64,000 bases of DNA from Hevea brasiliensis (GCF_030052815.1 NC_079498.1:81392992-81456991); one strand, 5' to 3'. Positions 11,429 to 22,882 are shown, numbered from the stretch's first letter. Notes: generated by a model not told the origin, from the letters alone. Made by a program: numbers and translations.

Positions 11429-12733
11429 TCGAGAAAAGGGTGTGAAGCATACTTGGCACATGTGGTAGACACCCAAGTGGGGAGTCCGGCATTGAAGGAC
11501 ATCCCTACGGTATATGACTTTCGACGTGTTTCTGATGAATTGCGGATTACCTCGGAAAGAGAAGTGCGATTTGAAATTAATGTTATGCTCGTGTGGATCC
11601 AATCTCCATAACGCCATACGTAATGGCACCAGCAGAGTTGAAGGAGTTGAAGATCTGATTACAAGAATTACTTGAAAAGGGCTTCATCCGCCTTTGTGTG
11701 TCACCTTGGGGAGCACCAGTGTTGTTTGTTAAGAAGAAGGATGGTACTCTCCGCTTATGTATAGACTACCGGCAGTTGAATAAGGTGACAATTAAGAACA
11801 GATATCCATTGCCTCGCATTGATGATCTGTTTGATCAGTTGAAGGGTGCAGCTATATTCTCCAAAATTGATCTACGATCTGGTTATTATCAGTTGAAGGT
11901 GCAAGAGCAGAGTATTCCAAAAGCGCTTTAACTCGATATGGCCACTATGAGTTTCTAGTAATGCCATTCGGGTTGACAAATGCTCCAGCTGCTTTTATGG
12001 ATCTGATGAACACTATCTTCAGACCATATCTTGATCAATTTGTGGTGGTGTTTATTGATGACATTTTGATATACTCGAGGAGTGCAGAGGAGCATGACAG
12101 ACATCTGCGGATTGTACTGCAGATTTTAAGGGAGAAACAGCTATACGCCAAATTGTCGAAATGTGAATTTTGGCTAAAAGAAATCTCCTTTTTGGGACAT
12201 GTTGTGTCAGCTGAAGGGATCAAGGTAGATTCCAGCAAGGTAGAAGCTATCCTTAATTGGAAGCCGCCAGAACATCACGAGAAATTTGCGATTTTAGGTT
12301 TAGCTGGATATTACCGTCGGTTTGTGAAGGGTTTTCTATGTTATCTTCTCCAGACCAATTTGCCGGAAGGATGTAAAATTTGGTGGGTGATAAATGTCGT
12401 GAGTTTTAATGAGTTGAAGAGGTGCTTAGCGAAGCTCAGTTCTCACTTTACCTACTCGGGTAAAGAATACACGATTTATAGTGATGCTTCTCACAATGGG
12501 TTAGGCTGTCTTCGATGCAAGATCGGAATGTCATTGCTTATGCATCACGCCAGCTGAAACCGCATGAGAGGAACTACCCAACACATGATCTGGAGTTAGC
12601 AGCTATTGTTTTTGCTCTGAAGATCTGGAGACACTATTTGTATGGGGAGAAATGCTACATTTACACAGATCACAAGAGCTTGAAGTACTTAGGCACCCAG
12701 AAGGAATTGAATTTGAGGCAGAGGAGATGGTCA
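11429..12733 (+). pseudogene. Element P reverse transcriptase and partial RNase H
   Basis: RT is open at 11698-11931 ([17 protein letters not shown] to QEQSIPKAL), then shifts frame by a small indel near 11928 and is open again at 11961-12557. The FIDDIL catalytic box is at 12051-12068, followed by FLGHVV and [12 protein letters not shown]. RNase H begins at [11 protein letters not shown] (about 12478), shifts frame near 12510, continues with [20 protein letters not shown] and [13 protein letters not shown], and ends abruptly after LRQRRW at the deletion point. The stretch 12280-12420 is more altered relative to Q than its neighbours. Confidence 0.85.
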
Positions 12734-12734
12734 C

Positions 12735-13150
12735 AACAACTGACTCACCTCTCCCTTATTTATACCCGTCTGAGCATTAAATGCTCGCGAAGTCCCAAGC
12801 GACGCATCGGTTAGAGGAACAGGCCGCTTCCTTGACACATCGCAAGAAGGTTCCAGAAACATAATAAAAAAATCGAATAAATGAGATCGGTTAACCAAGG
12901 TCTTCGGATTAAACAAACTTCCAAAACTGCGGATCAGCTAATAGCGATTCGTTTAGGGATCAGATCGGATACACATATAAGAGATCGGAAAATAACTAAT
13001 GCAATAATAAAACAAAAACATTTAAATAAAAAATTTCATTTCATTTCCAAAAGATTGGATTACATCATTTGGGTGATCTCAAAAGATCGGGTTACATCAT
13101 TGGGGCGACCTCTAAAGATCGGATTACATCATTTGGGTGATCTCTAAAGA
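12735..13150 (-). promoter_or_regulatory. Antisense promoter region of the T 5' LTR, with TATA box at 12757-12764
   Basis: Read on the minus strand the sequence gives TATAAATAAGGGAGAGG. The same site in the 3' LTR (43249-43256) lies about 150 bases upstream of the ATG of aORF1. Upstream on the minus strand (13046-13150) are three direct repeats of a 34-base unit containing 'agatcggattacatcat', which could be promoter elements. In this copy the gene start it would serve has been deleted. Confidence 0.5.
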
Positions 13151-13279
13151 TCAGCACTACATTCTGCCTAGTTTAGGACTACTTCGGATGTTGGCCTATG
13201 TCAAAGTTTAGTCTTGTGGCTAAATCAAAAGATGTGTTTGATCAGAAAGCCAGCCACAAGTATTGGATAGATGAGCAGC

Positions 13280-13705
13280 TTAGATAGGGTGACTATGACT
13301 CTCATGATATTGAGCGGAGTCATCGCTGATGTCATCGACCAGTGCTGCAGTCGGGATGCCCAATGTGGTTGAGAGCCAAATGAACTTCAAGAGGCGGTCA
13401 CCGATATTAAGATTGAAATTAGCAGTCCTCTTGTCCGAGATCGGTCTACCGATTGTACCGGTAGACCGATTCAAGATCGGCACAGCCGTCACTTTCAATC
13501 TTGATCGACAAATTAGTCTGCTTCCTTCACTGTCATTAGATGATGCTCTCCTAGTTCTCCAATCACCGGGGTCATAAATTTTCAGACGAGGGGTGAAAGA
13601 AACAGTCAGAAAAAGATCAAAATGGCCATCATAATTAGAACCATCACCGAAAAAGCTAGAATTGGGGAAGTGATGCATTGGGAATAAACTGATAAAGGGA
13701 GAAGT
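13280..13705 (-). pseudogene. aORF0, third antisense frame in the T 5' LTR
   Basis: A minus-strand frame is open from the (TA)n tract down to 13280. Its counterpart in the 3' LTR (44313-43828) is also open. I recognise no family. The product is Ser/Asp/Arg-rich with recognisable blocks [27 protein letters not shown] and TGTIGRPISDKRTANFNLN. It lies upstream of the antisense TATA box, so it would need its own start, or may be chance. It is listed because no stop occurs over about 140 codons in both copies, although the two differ at many bases. Confidence 0.3.
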
Positions 13706-13731
13706 GAAGTGTGAAGGTGGTTTCCTATCGC

Positions 13732-13732
<1 letters not shown>

Positions 13733-13827
<95 letters not shown>
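13733..13827 (+). repeat. (TA)n microsatellite in the T 5' LTR
   Basis: About 47 TA units stand in a row. The same place in the 3' LTR (about 44226-44239) has only a handful of TA units, so the tract grew after insertion of T. Long tyrosine/isoleucine runs in open frames here are artefacts of the repeat. Confidence 0.95.
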
Positions 13828-13830
<3 letters not shown>

Positions 13831-14449
13831 CCTTGGCATTTATTGCATACAAAAATTGAAGCGGGCGCATCGGTAACTGGAAAATTTATTGCTTTGACCA
13901 ATGCAAGTCAGATAAAAAGGAAAGATCTAGAATGAGAAAGATCGGAAAAGGAGATGGTCATAATGGGAAGATCAAAAAAAATGAGAGGCGACCCATAGAG
14001 ATCGAAGAATGTAGAAATAATGTCCAATTAACTCTCTTCATCGTCAGAGTCGAGTTAGTTAAAGCATTTGCAGGCCTGATTAGATTCTCACCGCACATCT
14101 CATCTGTAAGGACGCCCAGCTAGCGGCCAGACACCAAAACAGTTAAAGTAGTCCTATACACTTCGATCTCCACCATTGATCACAATCGTAAGGATGGATC
14201 TGGAGCCCTCGGATCAAAAAACAGACAACAGGTTTGGCACTTTTTATTCCTAGCCTTTGGATCTATCTTGTAAGGCCAGACCCTGAGCCGTTGGATTAAG
14301 AATAAAAAGGACGGATATTCTAAACGGAATCCTAACCCTCCATTTTGATTCTCTTTAATTCCCAGACATCAGATTATGTCCTTTTGAATCTGAACCCTCC
14401 GTCTCCCCCTGGCAAAGATCTTGACCCTCTATTTTGGGCACCCGTTCCC

Positions 14450-14457
14450 TATAAATA
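14450..14457 (+). promoter_or_regulatory. Sense TATA box of the T 5' LTR
   Basis: TATAAATA in the context 'ccctataaatacctgcatg', conserved in the 3' LTR at 44856-44863. It is the best candidate for the promoter of the genomic RNA. The start of transcription would fall roughly 30 bases on, near 14485, leaving a long R-U5 part of over 2 kb. Confidence 0.6.
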
Positions 14458-15509
14458 CCTGCATGCAATACTGTAAAAGGGACGGACGAAAAAAAGGTGG
14501 TTGTGATTATAGTGGAAAGACTCTAAAATTTGATTCAGTTTTGCTACTTACCAGTATGAGCTTTTGTAGCGTTGAGAAACTGTAGAAACCAGTTTTCTTA
14601 AGTATCTTCATCGAAGGAGTTTTGAACCCTGAAATTTTCATTTTCAGTGCCTGTTCATTGCTCTGTAAAGCCATTCTCACTGCCCTAGCATCAGTATGAC
14701 TCTCTAAACTCAACTTCATTCCAACCCCATTCTTATTACGTTGGGCAAGTTCGAGTCCTTCTGCTGTCAACTTTCACCTCTGCAGGACTTGTGGATACCG
14801 GAGTTAACTCATTTGTCTCCTCAACTTCCTACAGGTAAGCATCAAAATCGTTATTTTGTCAAATATCCTCGTTTTGTTTTCTCCAGCTTTCTTTTAAAAT
14901 TTCTTTTACATCCAGTTGCACTACATCTCAAGATAGATTACCTAGGCCAATAGTTATTTCCAGTGTCTTCTTTTATTTCATTAGTAAATTCCATTTATCT
15001 TCATTTAGTTTTCTTTTCCGTCAAGAGTAGATGTTTGAGTCCTCAGCAGCTCGTAAATACGCTGAAGAGTATAGGTAAGACTATCTTAACAAGAGTTTTT
15101 GGGATTGAATAAATAAAAAATGATAAAGGAAAATAGGTATAGCAAAAGGGCTGAATAGGATGGGGAATAGAATTATGTTAAACAAGTAAGTCAAGAGGTT
15201 GGGCCACAGAACGAGCCTAGGTGATGATATAATAGATCGGGAATCAAAATAAGCCCAGATCCCGAGCAAGCAACTAAAAGAGATCGGATATCACTAATCG
15301 AAGAGTTCTAATAAAGTGATCAGGTGGAAGATCGGCAAAGAGTTTAGTCTTTCGTCCACTATCTAGTTATAAGGACCCGTAGGCTAAGAAAAGCTTTACA
15401 TGGATTTCCTATGTCTTCGGTACTCTATTCCCATAAAAGGGGTCCAAAAGGACCCTTTACCTGAATCCTTAGTCCCAAGTTCTTACAAAACACAATTCAA
15501 ATAAACAAA

Positions 15510-16325
15510 TTAAGAGTTCGGGGGACAGTTCTTACCTGACCTCAGCCTAATTTTTTAAATGCAAAATATGTGGAGATCAGAGGAGAGTTCTTATCCGACA
15601 TCTCCCGCTTAAATTTTAAATAAAATATACTAAGAGATCGGGGGAGAGTTCTTACCCGTATTCTCGGCTAAAATTTTAACAAAAGATGTGGAGATCGGAG
15701 GAGAGTTCTTATCCGATATCTCCCACTTAAATTTTGAATAAAATATACTAAGAGATCGGGGGAGAGTTCTTACCCGTGTTCTCAGCTAAAATTTTAACAA
15801 AAGATGTGGAGATCGGAGGAGAGTTCTTATTCGAAATCTTCTGCTTAGATTTTAAATAGAATACATTAAGAGATCGGCGGAGAGTTCTTACCCGAGCTCA
15901 GCTTAATTCTTAAACGCAATATATTAAAGAGATCGGAGGAGAGTTCTTACCCGAATTCTCGGCCAAAACCTTAATAAAATATGTGGAGATTGAAGGAGAG
16001 TTCTTATTCGAAATCTCTCATTTAAATTTTAAATAGAATACACTAAGAGATCGGGGGAGAGTTCTTACTCGAGTTCTCGACTAAAATCTTAATAAAATAT
16101 GTGGAGATTGGAGGAGAGTTCTTATCCGAAATCTCCCGCTTAAATTCTAAACAAAATATACTAAGAGATCGGGGGAGAGTTCTTACCCGAATTCTCAGCC
16201 AAAATCTTAATGAAACATGTGGAAATAGGAGGAGAGTTCTTATCTGGAATCTCCCGTTGAAAGTTCTTAACAAAATACATCAAGAGATCGGGAGAGAGTT
16301 CTTACCCAAATACTCTCAACTTAAA
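15510..16325 (+). repeat. 60-bp tandem repeat inside the T 5' LTR
   Basis: About 13 units of 58-61 bases occur, each containing 'gagagttctta'. Two variants alternate: one begins 'gagatcgggggagagttctt' and one 'gtggagatcggaggagag', so the higher-order period is about 120 bases. The 3' LTR keeps only the last one or two units; it jumps from 'acttgtgga' (14790) straight to the equivalent of 16222. Confidence 0.88.
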
Positions 16326-16764
16326 TCCAAACTAAAATACCATAACTTCAAAATTCACACTAACCCCCAACAAAATCTATTACATAACAACTATTTACTG
16401 AAGGGCCACCTCATGTACTCATGTTCTTGGGCTATCCTAATGGTGAAATATTAAATATTCCTTTCATCCGAACAAAGGATTGACATCATCATTTCAACCC
16501 CCTAATTATCAGTTTTAATTTATAAAGAGCATAACATTAAATCTGCTTACCCTCATTGAGGGACGAGGTGGGGTGCCTAACACCTTCCCCACCCGTATAC
16601 GGACCCCGAACCTAGAATCTCTGTTTTTGAAGTGGTTTTTTTTTTTTTTAATTTCACTTTTACAAATGGTTTTCTTTAATTTCCCTCAAAATTAAAGTGG
16701 CGACTCCTTACTTTTCCCACTTCGATGAGTGTTCATCCAGGCGACTGTAAAAACCCTTACGACA

Positions 16765-17637
16765 GCTTGGCGACTTCACTGGGGACTGAACCCAAAATCT
16801 CTAGTTTAGAGGTCCAAAAGCAGATTTAATTTTATGCTCATTAATACCGTAATTGGGGGACTTAACTTACAAAATTCGAAAGTCTTTATATATTAATTGT
16901 TATTATTCTTTCTAACCATTTTGCTTGTTTTGATTGTCTTGTTTATCCCACAGCTATCTTCGTCTAAAAAAAAAAAAAGAAGAAAAACTCCCCTATACAG
17001 GGAAGAGGTAAATATGTCCCTTCACACACTGACTACTTACACGATGTCCTCACACACTTCAGCCCTATACCCAGGCTTTCTTACCCTTTTAGGAAATATG
17101 AGGGAGTCATGTAGCGGTACCCATGGGTTTTACCCCGTTAGTATCTGTGAAGGCTTCTGCTCAGATTGGAACTTGATCCATCTACTGTGATACCCATGGA
17201 TTTCTCCCATTAGTATCGTGTTGGTGGAATGGGGCTCTACTGTTTACAGTAGGGATAATTTGGGAACTTGTGGCTTTAGAAAATTAGACCTTGAGCTAAA
17301 CTATCACATTAACTAAAAGCCATAGCAAACTACCTTCTAAGATAGAACTATCCAATTAGATAGTACTTACCCAGTATTAGGACTCTCCCTATTTTGGGAC
17401 AAAAGGGACATACTTGCTTTTACCTTACTCTATTTGTATTTTTAATTTTTAAATAATATGAGGGTAATTTTGAATCATACTGTTAGGATGATCTAAACAC
17501 CTTCCTACTTTGATAGGTGTATAGATATTGCCACGCCATACAGTATAATTCAAAATTACCTGAATTTATTCTGCTAACGTATTTCCCCTGCAGAAATTAT
17601 AAATTGGTGTCTGTAAAGGGTAAATGCAAACTTTAAT
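16765..17637 (+). other. Element T leader with tRNA-Arg-like primer site (16768-16785)
   Basis: Two bases after the LTR end stands TGGCGACTTCACTGGGGA. This resembles the tRNA-Arg-complementary primer sites reported for Ogre/Tat elements. The next 850 bases up to ORF1 contain no frame I would call a gene; an open stretch at 16897-17190 has no recognisable features. The leader holds a short poly(A) run near 16967 and two 'acccatgg(a/g)ttt'-type phrases near 17120 and 17193. Confidence 0.7.
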
Positions 17638-19550
17638 GTGGCATCCTCGAGTCAGTCAACTGAAGGGGTTCCAAGGCAGGAACAGAATGCTAGACAATGG
17701 TCCAAACCGCTTCATGGTTCAGAGTCCCCACAGATTGATGGCACAGGGGCAGATATTGACCTATTACCTCCATTGGATCCAAGCAAGGTTGAGATTAGAA
17801 TGACTGGTCTTGAGGATCCATCCAGCAGTTGGAAGTCTCTTCCCGATCATGTCAAGGCAAAGTTTGAGGAAAAGTATGGGAGGATTGCAACTTTGATACT
17901 GGTCAGGGTACAAGTCTCGGCATTAAAAGCCATGCTATAAACATGGAATCCCAAGTATGGGGTGTTCTCCTTCAACGATATTGATACAACTCCCACTATG
18001 GAAGAATATCAGGCACTGATAGAAATCCTTATACAGCATAGAATCGGATTTATCTACACCTTGAGCAGAGGCAGACCTGGAAACGGTTCACACATATACT
18101 TGGAATATCTGTAGAGGAAGCAAAGGTGAAGGAAACCATCAAGGGAAGCACACATGGGTGGTATTGGACTTACATCAAGAAGCATCTGGATCTGCACATT
18201 CAAAACAAGCAATGGGAACAGGCTTCGTTGACACTAGCTTTGGGAATTTACGGCTTGATCTTTTTTCCCGGGCCATTGGGAGTCATAACTCATAGCGTTA
18301 TAGAAATGTTTTGGGCAGTAGAGAAGTAAAATGTCAACCCAATACCTGCAATTCTTGCAGAGACTCTCTTGATTCTAACCTATTGCCGACGACAGCGTAA
18401 GGGAACTATCAAGTGCTGCTCCCAATTGCTACATCTTTGGATCATCAGCTACATCTGTCCTTTGGAAACTAAGGGATTAACCTGGTATCCTGACTAGCCT
18501 CTCATTGAAAAAATGGTTAGATTGGCAATAAATTCGAAGAATGAACTACAATTGCAAGAGCAGATCTTAAGCTTCAACAGCCATAACTATTACTGGAGGA
18601 AGTTGTGGACTATGGGCCAGCCTATTTTGCTCAGTACAGGGGATAATCAATTGGTACCTTTGATCGGATTGACAAGATACACAAGTTACATCCCAGCTCT
18701 AGTAATGAGGCAATTTGGTTCAACCCAGTTCGCGCCTAATGTTGAAGGACTTCATTAAGCTCATTTCTATCATGAACCCGGCAGAGAGGAAGAGCTGAAA
18801 GCATTTCGCAAATCTTAGGAAAAGGTTACCATGGTTGAACGGTCACCTAAAGGGCCAAGTACCACAGAAGATTACCTCAGATGGATAACAAGCAGAGGCC
18901 AGGGGTATTAGGCTTCCAAACTAGCAGAGCCTAAGGGAAGCACGCCTCACCAGGAAGCTCTTTCAGAGGAAGTTAATGCCAAGTTGGTCAGCACTCTACA
19001 AAGTTCAAGTGCTAAGAACCATTAATTGCAGGAATGGATAAAGCAGTTGGAAGACCGACAGTAGATCCTGAAAAAGGAGGTAAAGAGGCTCAGGGAAGAA
19101 ATGACAGTAGAAAAAGTAGAATTTGAGGAACAACAAGCACGGTGGGAGAAAGAAAAGACCTCGCTTCAAGGTGTAGTGAGAGAGGCAGGAGTTCAGAATG
19201 GCAAATTGCGAGAAAAGCTGGAATATCAGAAAATACTCATGGAAGAGTATAAGCAGGAAAGCAAAAAGAAGAAGCTTGAATTGAAGGAGCAGGCACAGCT
19301 TATCAATGACATTTTGAAAGAATGTGCTAAAGAAAGGAAAGATAATTAAAAACAAGCAGCCCTTCATCAAGAACTAAGGGAAAATGTTGACCGGCTAGAG
19401 GGAATGATAGCACAAGGGAAACAAGAGCTCCTGCCAGAATTTGAGTACTCCTTAAAGACATTCAATCCTGCCAGGTAAGAAGAAAGACTCTACGAGTACC
19501 TCAAAAGATGTCATTGTATTTTAAAGAGTCTTCCTGAACCTAGGCCATAA
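17638..19550 (+). pseudogene. Element T ORF1: plant-mobile-domain-like protein with coiled coil
   Basis: An extra gene lies between the primer site and gag, as in Ogre elements. The frame starts near 17638 (a GTG now stands at the first codon; the true ATG may have been lost) and ends at TAA 19550, about 637 codons with stops at 17938, 18328, 18495 and 18756 among others, and a frame change near 18110. The globular part (17820-18830) has TWNPKYGVFSFNDID, PTMEEYQAL, GWYWTYIKKHL and LALGIYGLIFFPGPLG. These recall the plant mobile domain type found in Tat-lineage ORF1 proteins. From about 19030 follows a coiled coil rich in E, K and Q (KEVKRLREEMTVEKVEFEEQ onward). The role is unknown, perhaps RNA or particle binding. 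Confidence 0.65.
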
Positions 19551-19938
19551 ATGCTATGTATGAACACGTTAATTAATGAATTGTTTTGAACCATTGTTTA
19601 GCAAAATATGAACGAATAGTGTAACTCCCGTGGGAACTATCCTCGTTAGGGTTATACGAAAAGACAAATGCGTCATATGGACAAGTATCATAGACACGCA
19701 TGCGATCTCGTCATTCATTGTTGGACTATCGAGCGATGCCATGATAAAGTTGACACAATTTACCTTCTTCAAACTCCACTTCGGCAATCATCTGCCACTG
19801 TATCCTTTGTTTAGTTAGGATCTTTAACTCTAATAGAATTTAAAATTAATTTAACAAATCTACCTATAAGAAATCAATATTGCTCCAGACAAAGCAAACC
19901 CAATTAAGCAAGTAGTTCAACCAAATAGAGTGTACTTA
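19551..19938 (+). other. Spacer between T ORF1 and gag
   Basis: About 390 bases with no gene. Open stretches on both strands around 19570-19820 are short, overlap each other and have no recognisable features. The spacer ends in 'gagtgtacttaatgaggtcc', where the gag ATG is. Confidence 0.5.
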
Positions 19939-22379
19939 ATGAGGTCCCGAGCGAAAAAGATAATGGAAGACCAAGAACAAGTACAGAACCTACAGGGACA
20001 ATTTTCAGAATTGAGAGATCAAGTCTCAGAGCTGATGAAGCTAATGAAAGAGATGTCCCAAAACAGACCAACATCAGAACAAAATTTGCCACTACCTCCC
20101 CCACTCCCTACAATGGTTGATTCCCATCCAGCTTCAACCTCTTTCACTTTTCAACCTCCTATTTCAGATCCAACAATCACTGTTAACCCAGCACTCCCAA
20201 ATAATGACTTACCCTTTTCCTATTTTCTAGCTGTCTCAAACGCTGAACCTCACCCTCCCATATAAATCCCTCTAGTTCACCCTGCAACTTATTTCCCAGC
20301 TAGGGGAATAGCTCATGTAGTAGGAGGAGAAAATAGAGCAAGAGAGAATGAGAAGTTGTCTGCACTAGAAGAAAGATTAAGAGCAATAGAGGGTCTGAAT
20401 ATGTATGGCTTAATAGATGTATCGTCACTGAGATTAGTACCAGATGTAGTGGTGCTACTCAAGTTCAAAGTTCCGGACTTCAACAAGTATATTGGAAATT
20501 CAGATCCTCGCATCCATCTGGCCACTTACATAGCCAAGATGTCCGCCCTCATTGAAGATGACAGGCTTTTAGTCCACTTCTTCCATGAGAGCCTCTCCAA
20601 GGCAGCTTTGAGGTGGTGCATACAACTTGATAGGAGCAAACTACGCTCCTGGAAAGATTTGGCTGATGCTTTCTTGAAGCAGTACAAGTTCAACTGCGAT
20701 GTTGCCCCCACAAGGAGAGACCTCCAAAACCTGGTGCAGAGAGAAAGAGAAAGCTTTAAGGAATATGCCCAAAGGTGAAGAGAAGACAGCTGAGGTATAT
20801 CCTCTAGTTACTGACAACGAACTCTGCTCTCTATTCATTGAAACCTTGAAGGCTCCGTACTTCAATCTGATGATCAAAAACACCTCCAATAGCTTTTCAG
20901 ACATCATCCAAGCTGGCGAGAGAATTAAAGCTAACCTCAGGTTAGGACAGCTGTAGGAGTTGACTGAGAACTCTACAAAGAAAAATGCCAGTTTTGGAAA
21001 AAAGAAAGAAGGTGATGTACACTCCATCACTCGACAAGCTCAACCTCCATTCCCTCAAAGAAACTTCCAGCTATACCCTCCTACCCAAGGCCCGACAATT
21101 GCAAACATTCCACCCCCTTTTCCAAATTATCCTCACCCTCGCCCACAATACCGGCCGCAAGCTACTTACCAACCCATCACCTGCTCAACCTGTTCAACCA
21201 AGACCAACTCCTCCCCAAACCAACCCGAGACCACAAAGGAACCCTGATCCACCTCTCTCCCTTCCGCTCAGTGAAATATACCAATACCTCCTCGGTATAA
21301 ATCAGATAGTGCCTATCCCCCTTGACCTGATTCAACCACCATATCCTAGGTGGTATGACGCTAGTACCCGATGTGAATACCATGGTGAGGCACTGGGGCA
21401 CTCAACTGACAATTATGAAGCTCTCAGGGGAAGAATACAAGCCCTGATCAGAAACGATTGGTTAAAAATTGAGGAAAATAGCTCTCTTCCCAATGTCACT
21501 TAAAACCCATTGCCTAATCATGGTACAGGCAATGGTGTGAATATGATAGAGCCCGAGGGTGAAAGGTCAATTTTGGAGGTAGATCGGCTGATTCCTCATT
21601 TTAGGGAAATTTTTGCTATGGCAGTAAGAGAGGGATACCTTTGCCCTCAGGCATCTAGATCGGAAAGTGGTACAGGATGTCCCTACCATGGGGGAACAGC
21701 TGGTCATGAGCTGCATAACTATGAGGAATTCTGGTAGGAAGTCCAGAAGATGCTGTCGCTCAAAACTTTGAGATGTCAGTGGAGGTCAAGGATGGAGGGC
21801 GAAGTAAACACAGCCAGATTCAGCTGAGATGCCTCTACCCCCAACCCGAGATTACTCTTTTCTGCTCCCAGCACACCAACATCACCAGTACCACCAATAA
21901 CAGTTATTCGAATCCTGCCTCAACTCCCAGTCACAAACACCCATGCAGTACCTTGGAATTACAATCTCCAAGTGTTTACTCAGGAGGCATCCAGCAGCAC
22001 TTCAGCTCCTACCCTTAACCATACCCACGCTCAACCCATCCGCCCTCCTAAACCCTGCTTCGCTCCTCACAAGCACTTTAAAATGACCTACATAGGACCC
22101 TCCAAAAATGCTAGTCCCTAACCAAACCCAAAACCTATCACAACCAGCAACTCTCCCTCACAAGATCAAGAAGTAGAATTTATAACCCGTAGTGGGAGAT
22201 GTTACGAAAATGATGAGAGGGAAAAGAAGAAGGAGAAAGTAAAAATGGGAGAGCCATAAGAAAGTACGGAGGAGAAGGCTGTGAGGGTTGAGAGAGAGGA
22301 GCCTGCTGAATCGAAAGAAGAGGAAGAACTACTGCTACAAATAATGAAGCTTTGTAGCTGAGTGAGTATGACATCATCG
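19939..22379 (+). pseudogene. Element T gag
   Basis: From the ATG at 19939 (MRSRAKKIMED) the product has an N-terminal coiled coil (QVQNLQGQFSELRDQVSELM), a Pro-rich linker, and then a capsid domain of the Retrotrans_gag type (20434-20960): FKVPDFNKYIGNSDPR, LVHFFHESLSKAALRW, WKDLADAFLKQYKFN and RESFKEYAQR. At 20776-20778 a TGA stands where Trp is expected, and a frame change follows. A Pro/Gln-rich part leads to two related zinc-finger-like motifs, CEYHGEALGHSTDNYE (about 21373) and CPYHGGTAGHELHNYE (about 21680). The stretch 21740-22379 is badly decayed. Gag forms the virus-like particle. The position upstream of protease and downstream of ORF1 fits Tat/Ogre. Confidence 0.75.
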
Positions 22380-22882
22380 AGCAACTGAGAAAGACGCCTG
22401 CTCGAATTTCATTGTTGTCACTGATTCTAAGCTCGGAGGTGTATCGCCAAGCCTTGCAGAAAGTTCTGGACCAAGCCTTTGTGAACCCCGATATCACACC
22501 GGGGCAATTTGAAAAGATAGTTGGCCAAATTCAAGCGTCTAGTTTTGTCACTTTCTCGAAAGATGAGATAAACCCAGCTGGCATGAAGCACACTAAAGCT
22601 CTGCATGTGACAGTCAAATGCAAGGGGTGCATAGTTGCCAAGGTCCTGATCGACAATGGATTCGCCCTTAATGTCTTGCCTAATGCCACCTTGGCAAGAC
22701 TACCTGTTAACCCGTCAGCTATACGCCAAAGTGCCATGGTTGTAAGAGCTTTTGATGGTACAAAAAGGGAGGTACTTGGGGACATCGATTTGCCACTGCA
22801 GATCGGGGCATGCACTTTCAACATCACTTTTCAAGTGATGGATATTGAGCCTGCATACACTATGCTGTTGGGGAGACCCTAG
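22380..22882 (+). pseudogene. Element T aspartic protease
   Basis: The frame is open from 22412 to a TAG at 22880-22882. The active-site motif is VLIDNGFALNVLP, with the catalytic Asp near 22652; D-N-G replaces the common D-S/T-G. The C-terminal flap ends YTMLLGRP, equivalent to the DxxLGRPW motif, and the TAG stands where Trp would follow (TGG to TAG). The N-terminal part (ISLLSLILSSEVYRQALQKV) is the usual lead-in of Tat-lineage proteases. In function it would process Gag and Pol. Stop and decay make it inactive as it stands. Confidence 0.8.

Larger units (their letters stand above)
5898..12733 (+). mobile_element. Element P: chromovirus, 3' half deleted
   Basis: The LTR opens with TGTAACACCCC at 5898 inside the T LTR, preceded by AGGAG. 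The 5' LTR (5898-9586) is followed by a tRNA-Met primer site, gag, protease, RT and the start of RNase H. At about 12731 the coding sequence breaks off inside RNase H and the T LTR resumes, but 560 bases further on than where it was left. Integrase, the 3' LTR and the right target duplication are therefore gone. P is of the same family type as Q and the LTR at 1-375. Confidence 0.85.
3828..16764 (+). repeat. Element T 5' LTR (interrupted by element P)
   Basis: The LTR parts are 3828-5897 and about 12735-16764; the second ends in CTTACGACA directly before the primer site. They match 28746-29956 plus 41812-42667, and 43228-45741, of the 3' LTR. About 560 bases (equivalent to 42668-43227) are missing here because of the deletion that also removed the end of P. 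In exchange this copy keeps about 1430 bases (14790-16222) that the 3' LTR has lost. Putting both copies together gives a complete LTR of about 6.6 kb. It contains antisense ORFs, a sense TATA box, a (TA)n tract and a 60-bp tandem repeat. Confidence 0.85.

Noticed and set aside
13606..13935. Frames with long IY or YI runs on both strands
   Set aside because: They are translations of the (TA)n tract and have no other basis. Only the part of aORF0 outside the tract was kept, at low confidence.
16897..17190. 97-codon frame in the leader of T
   Set aside because: Hydrophobic start and poly-Lys run from a poly(A) stretch. It has no counterpart elsewhere, and the leader is expected to be non-coding.
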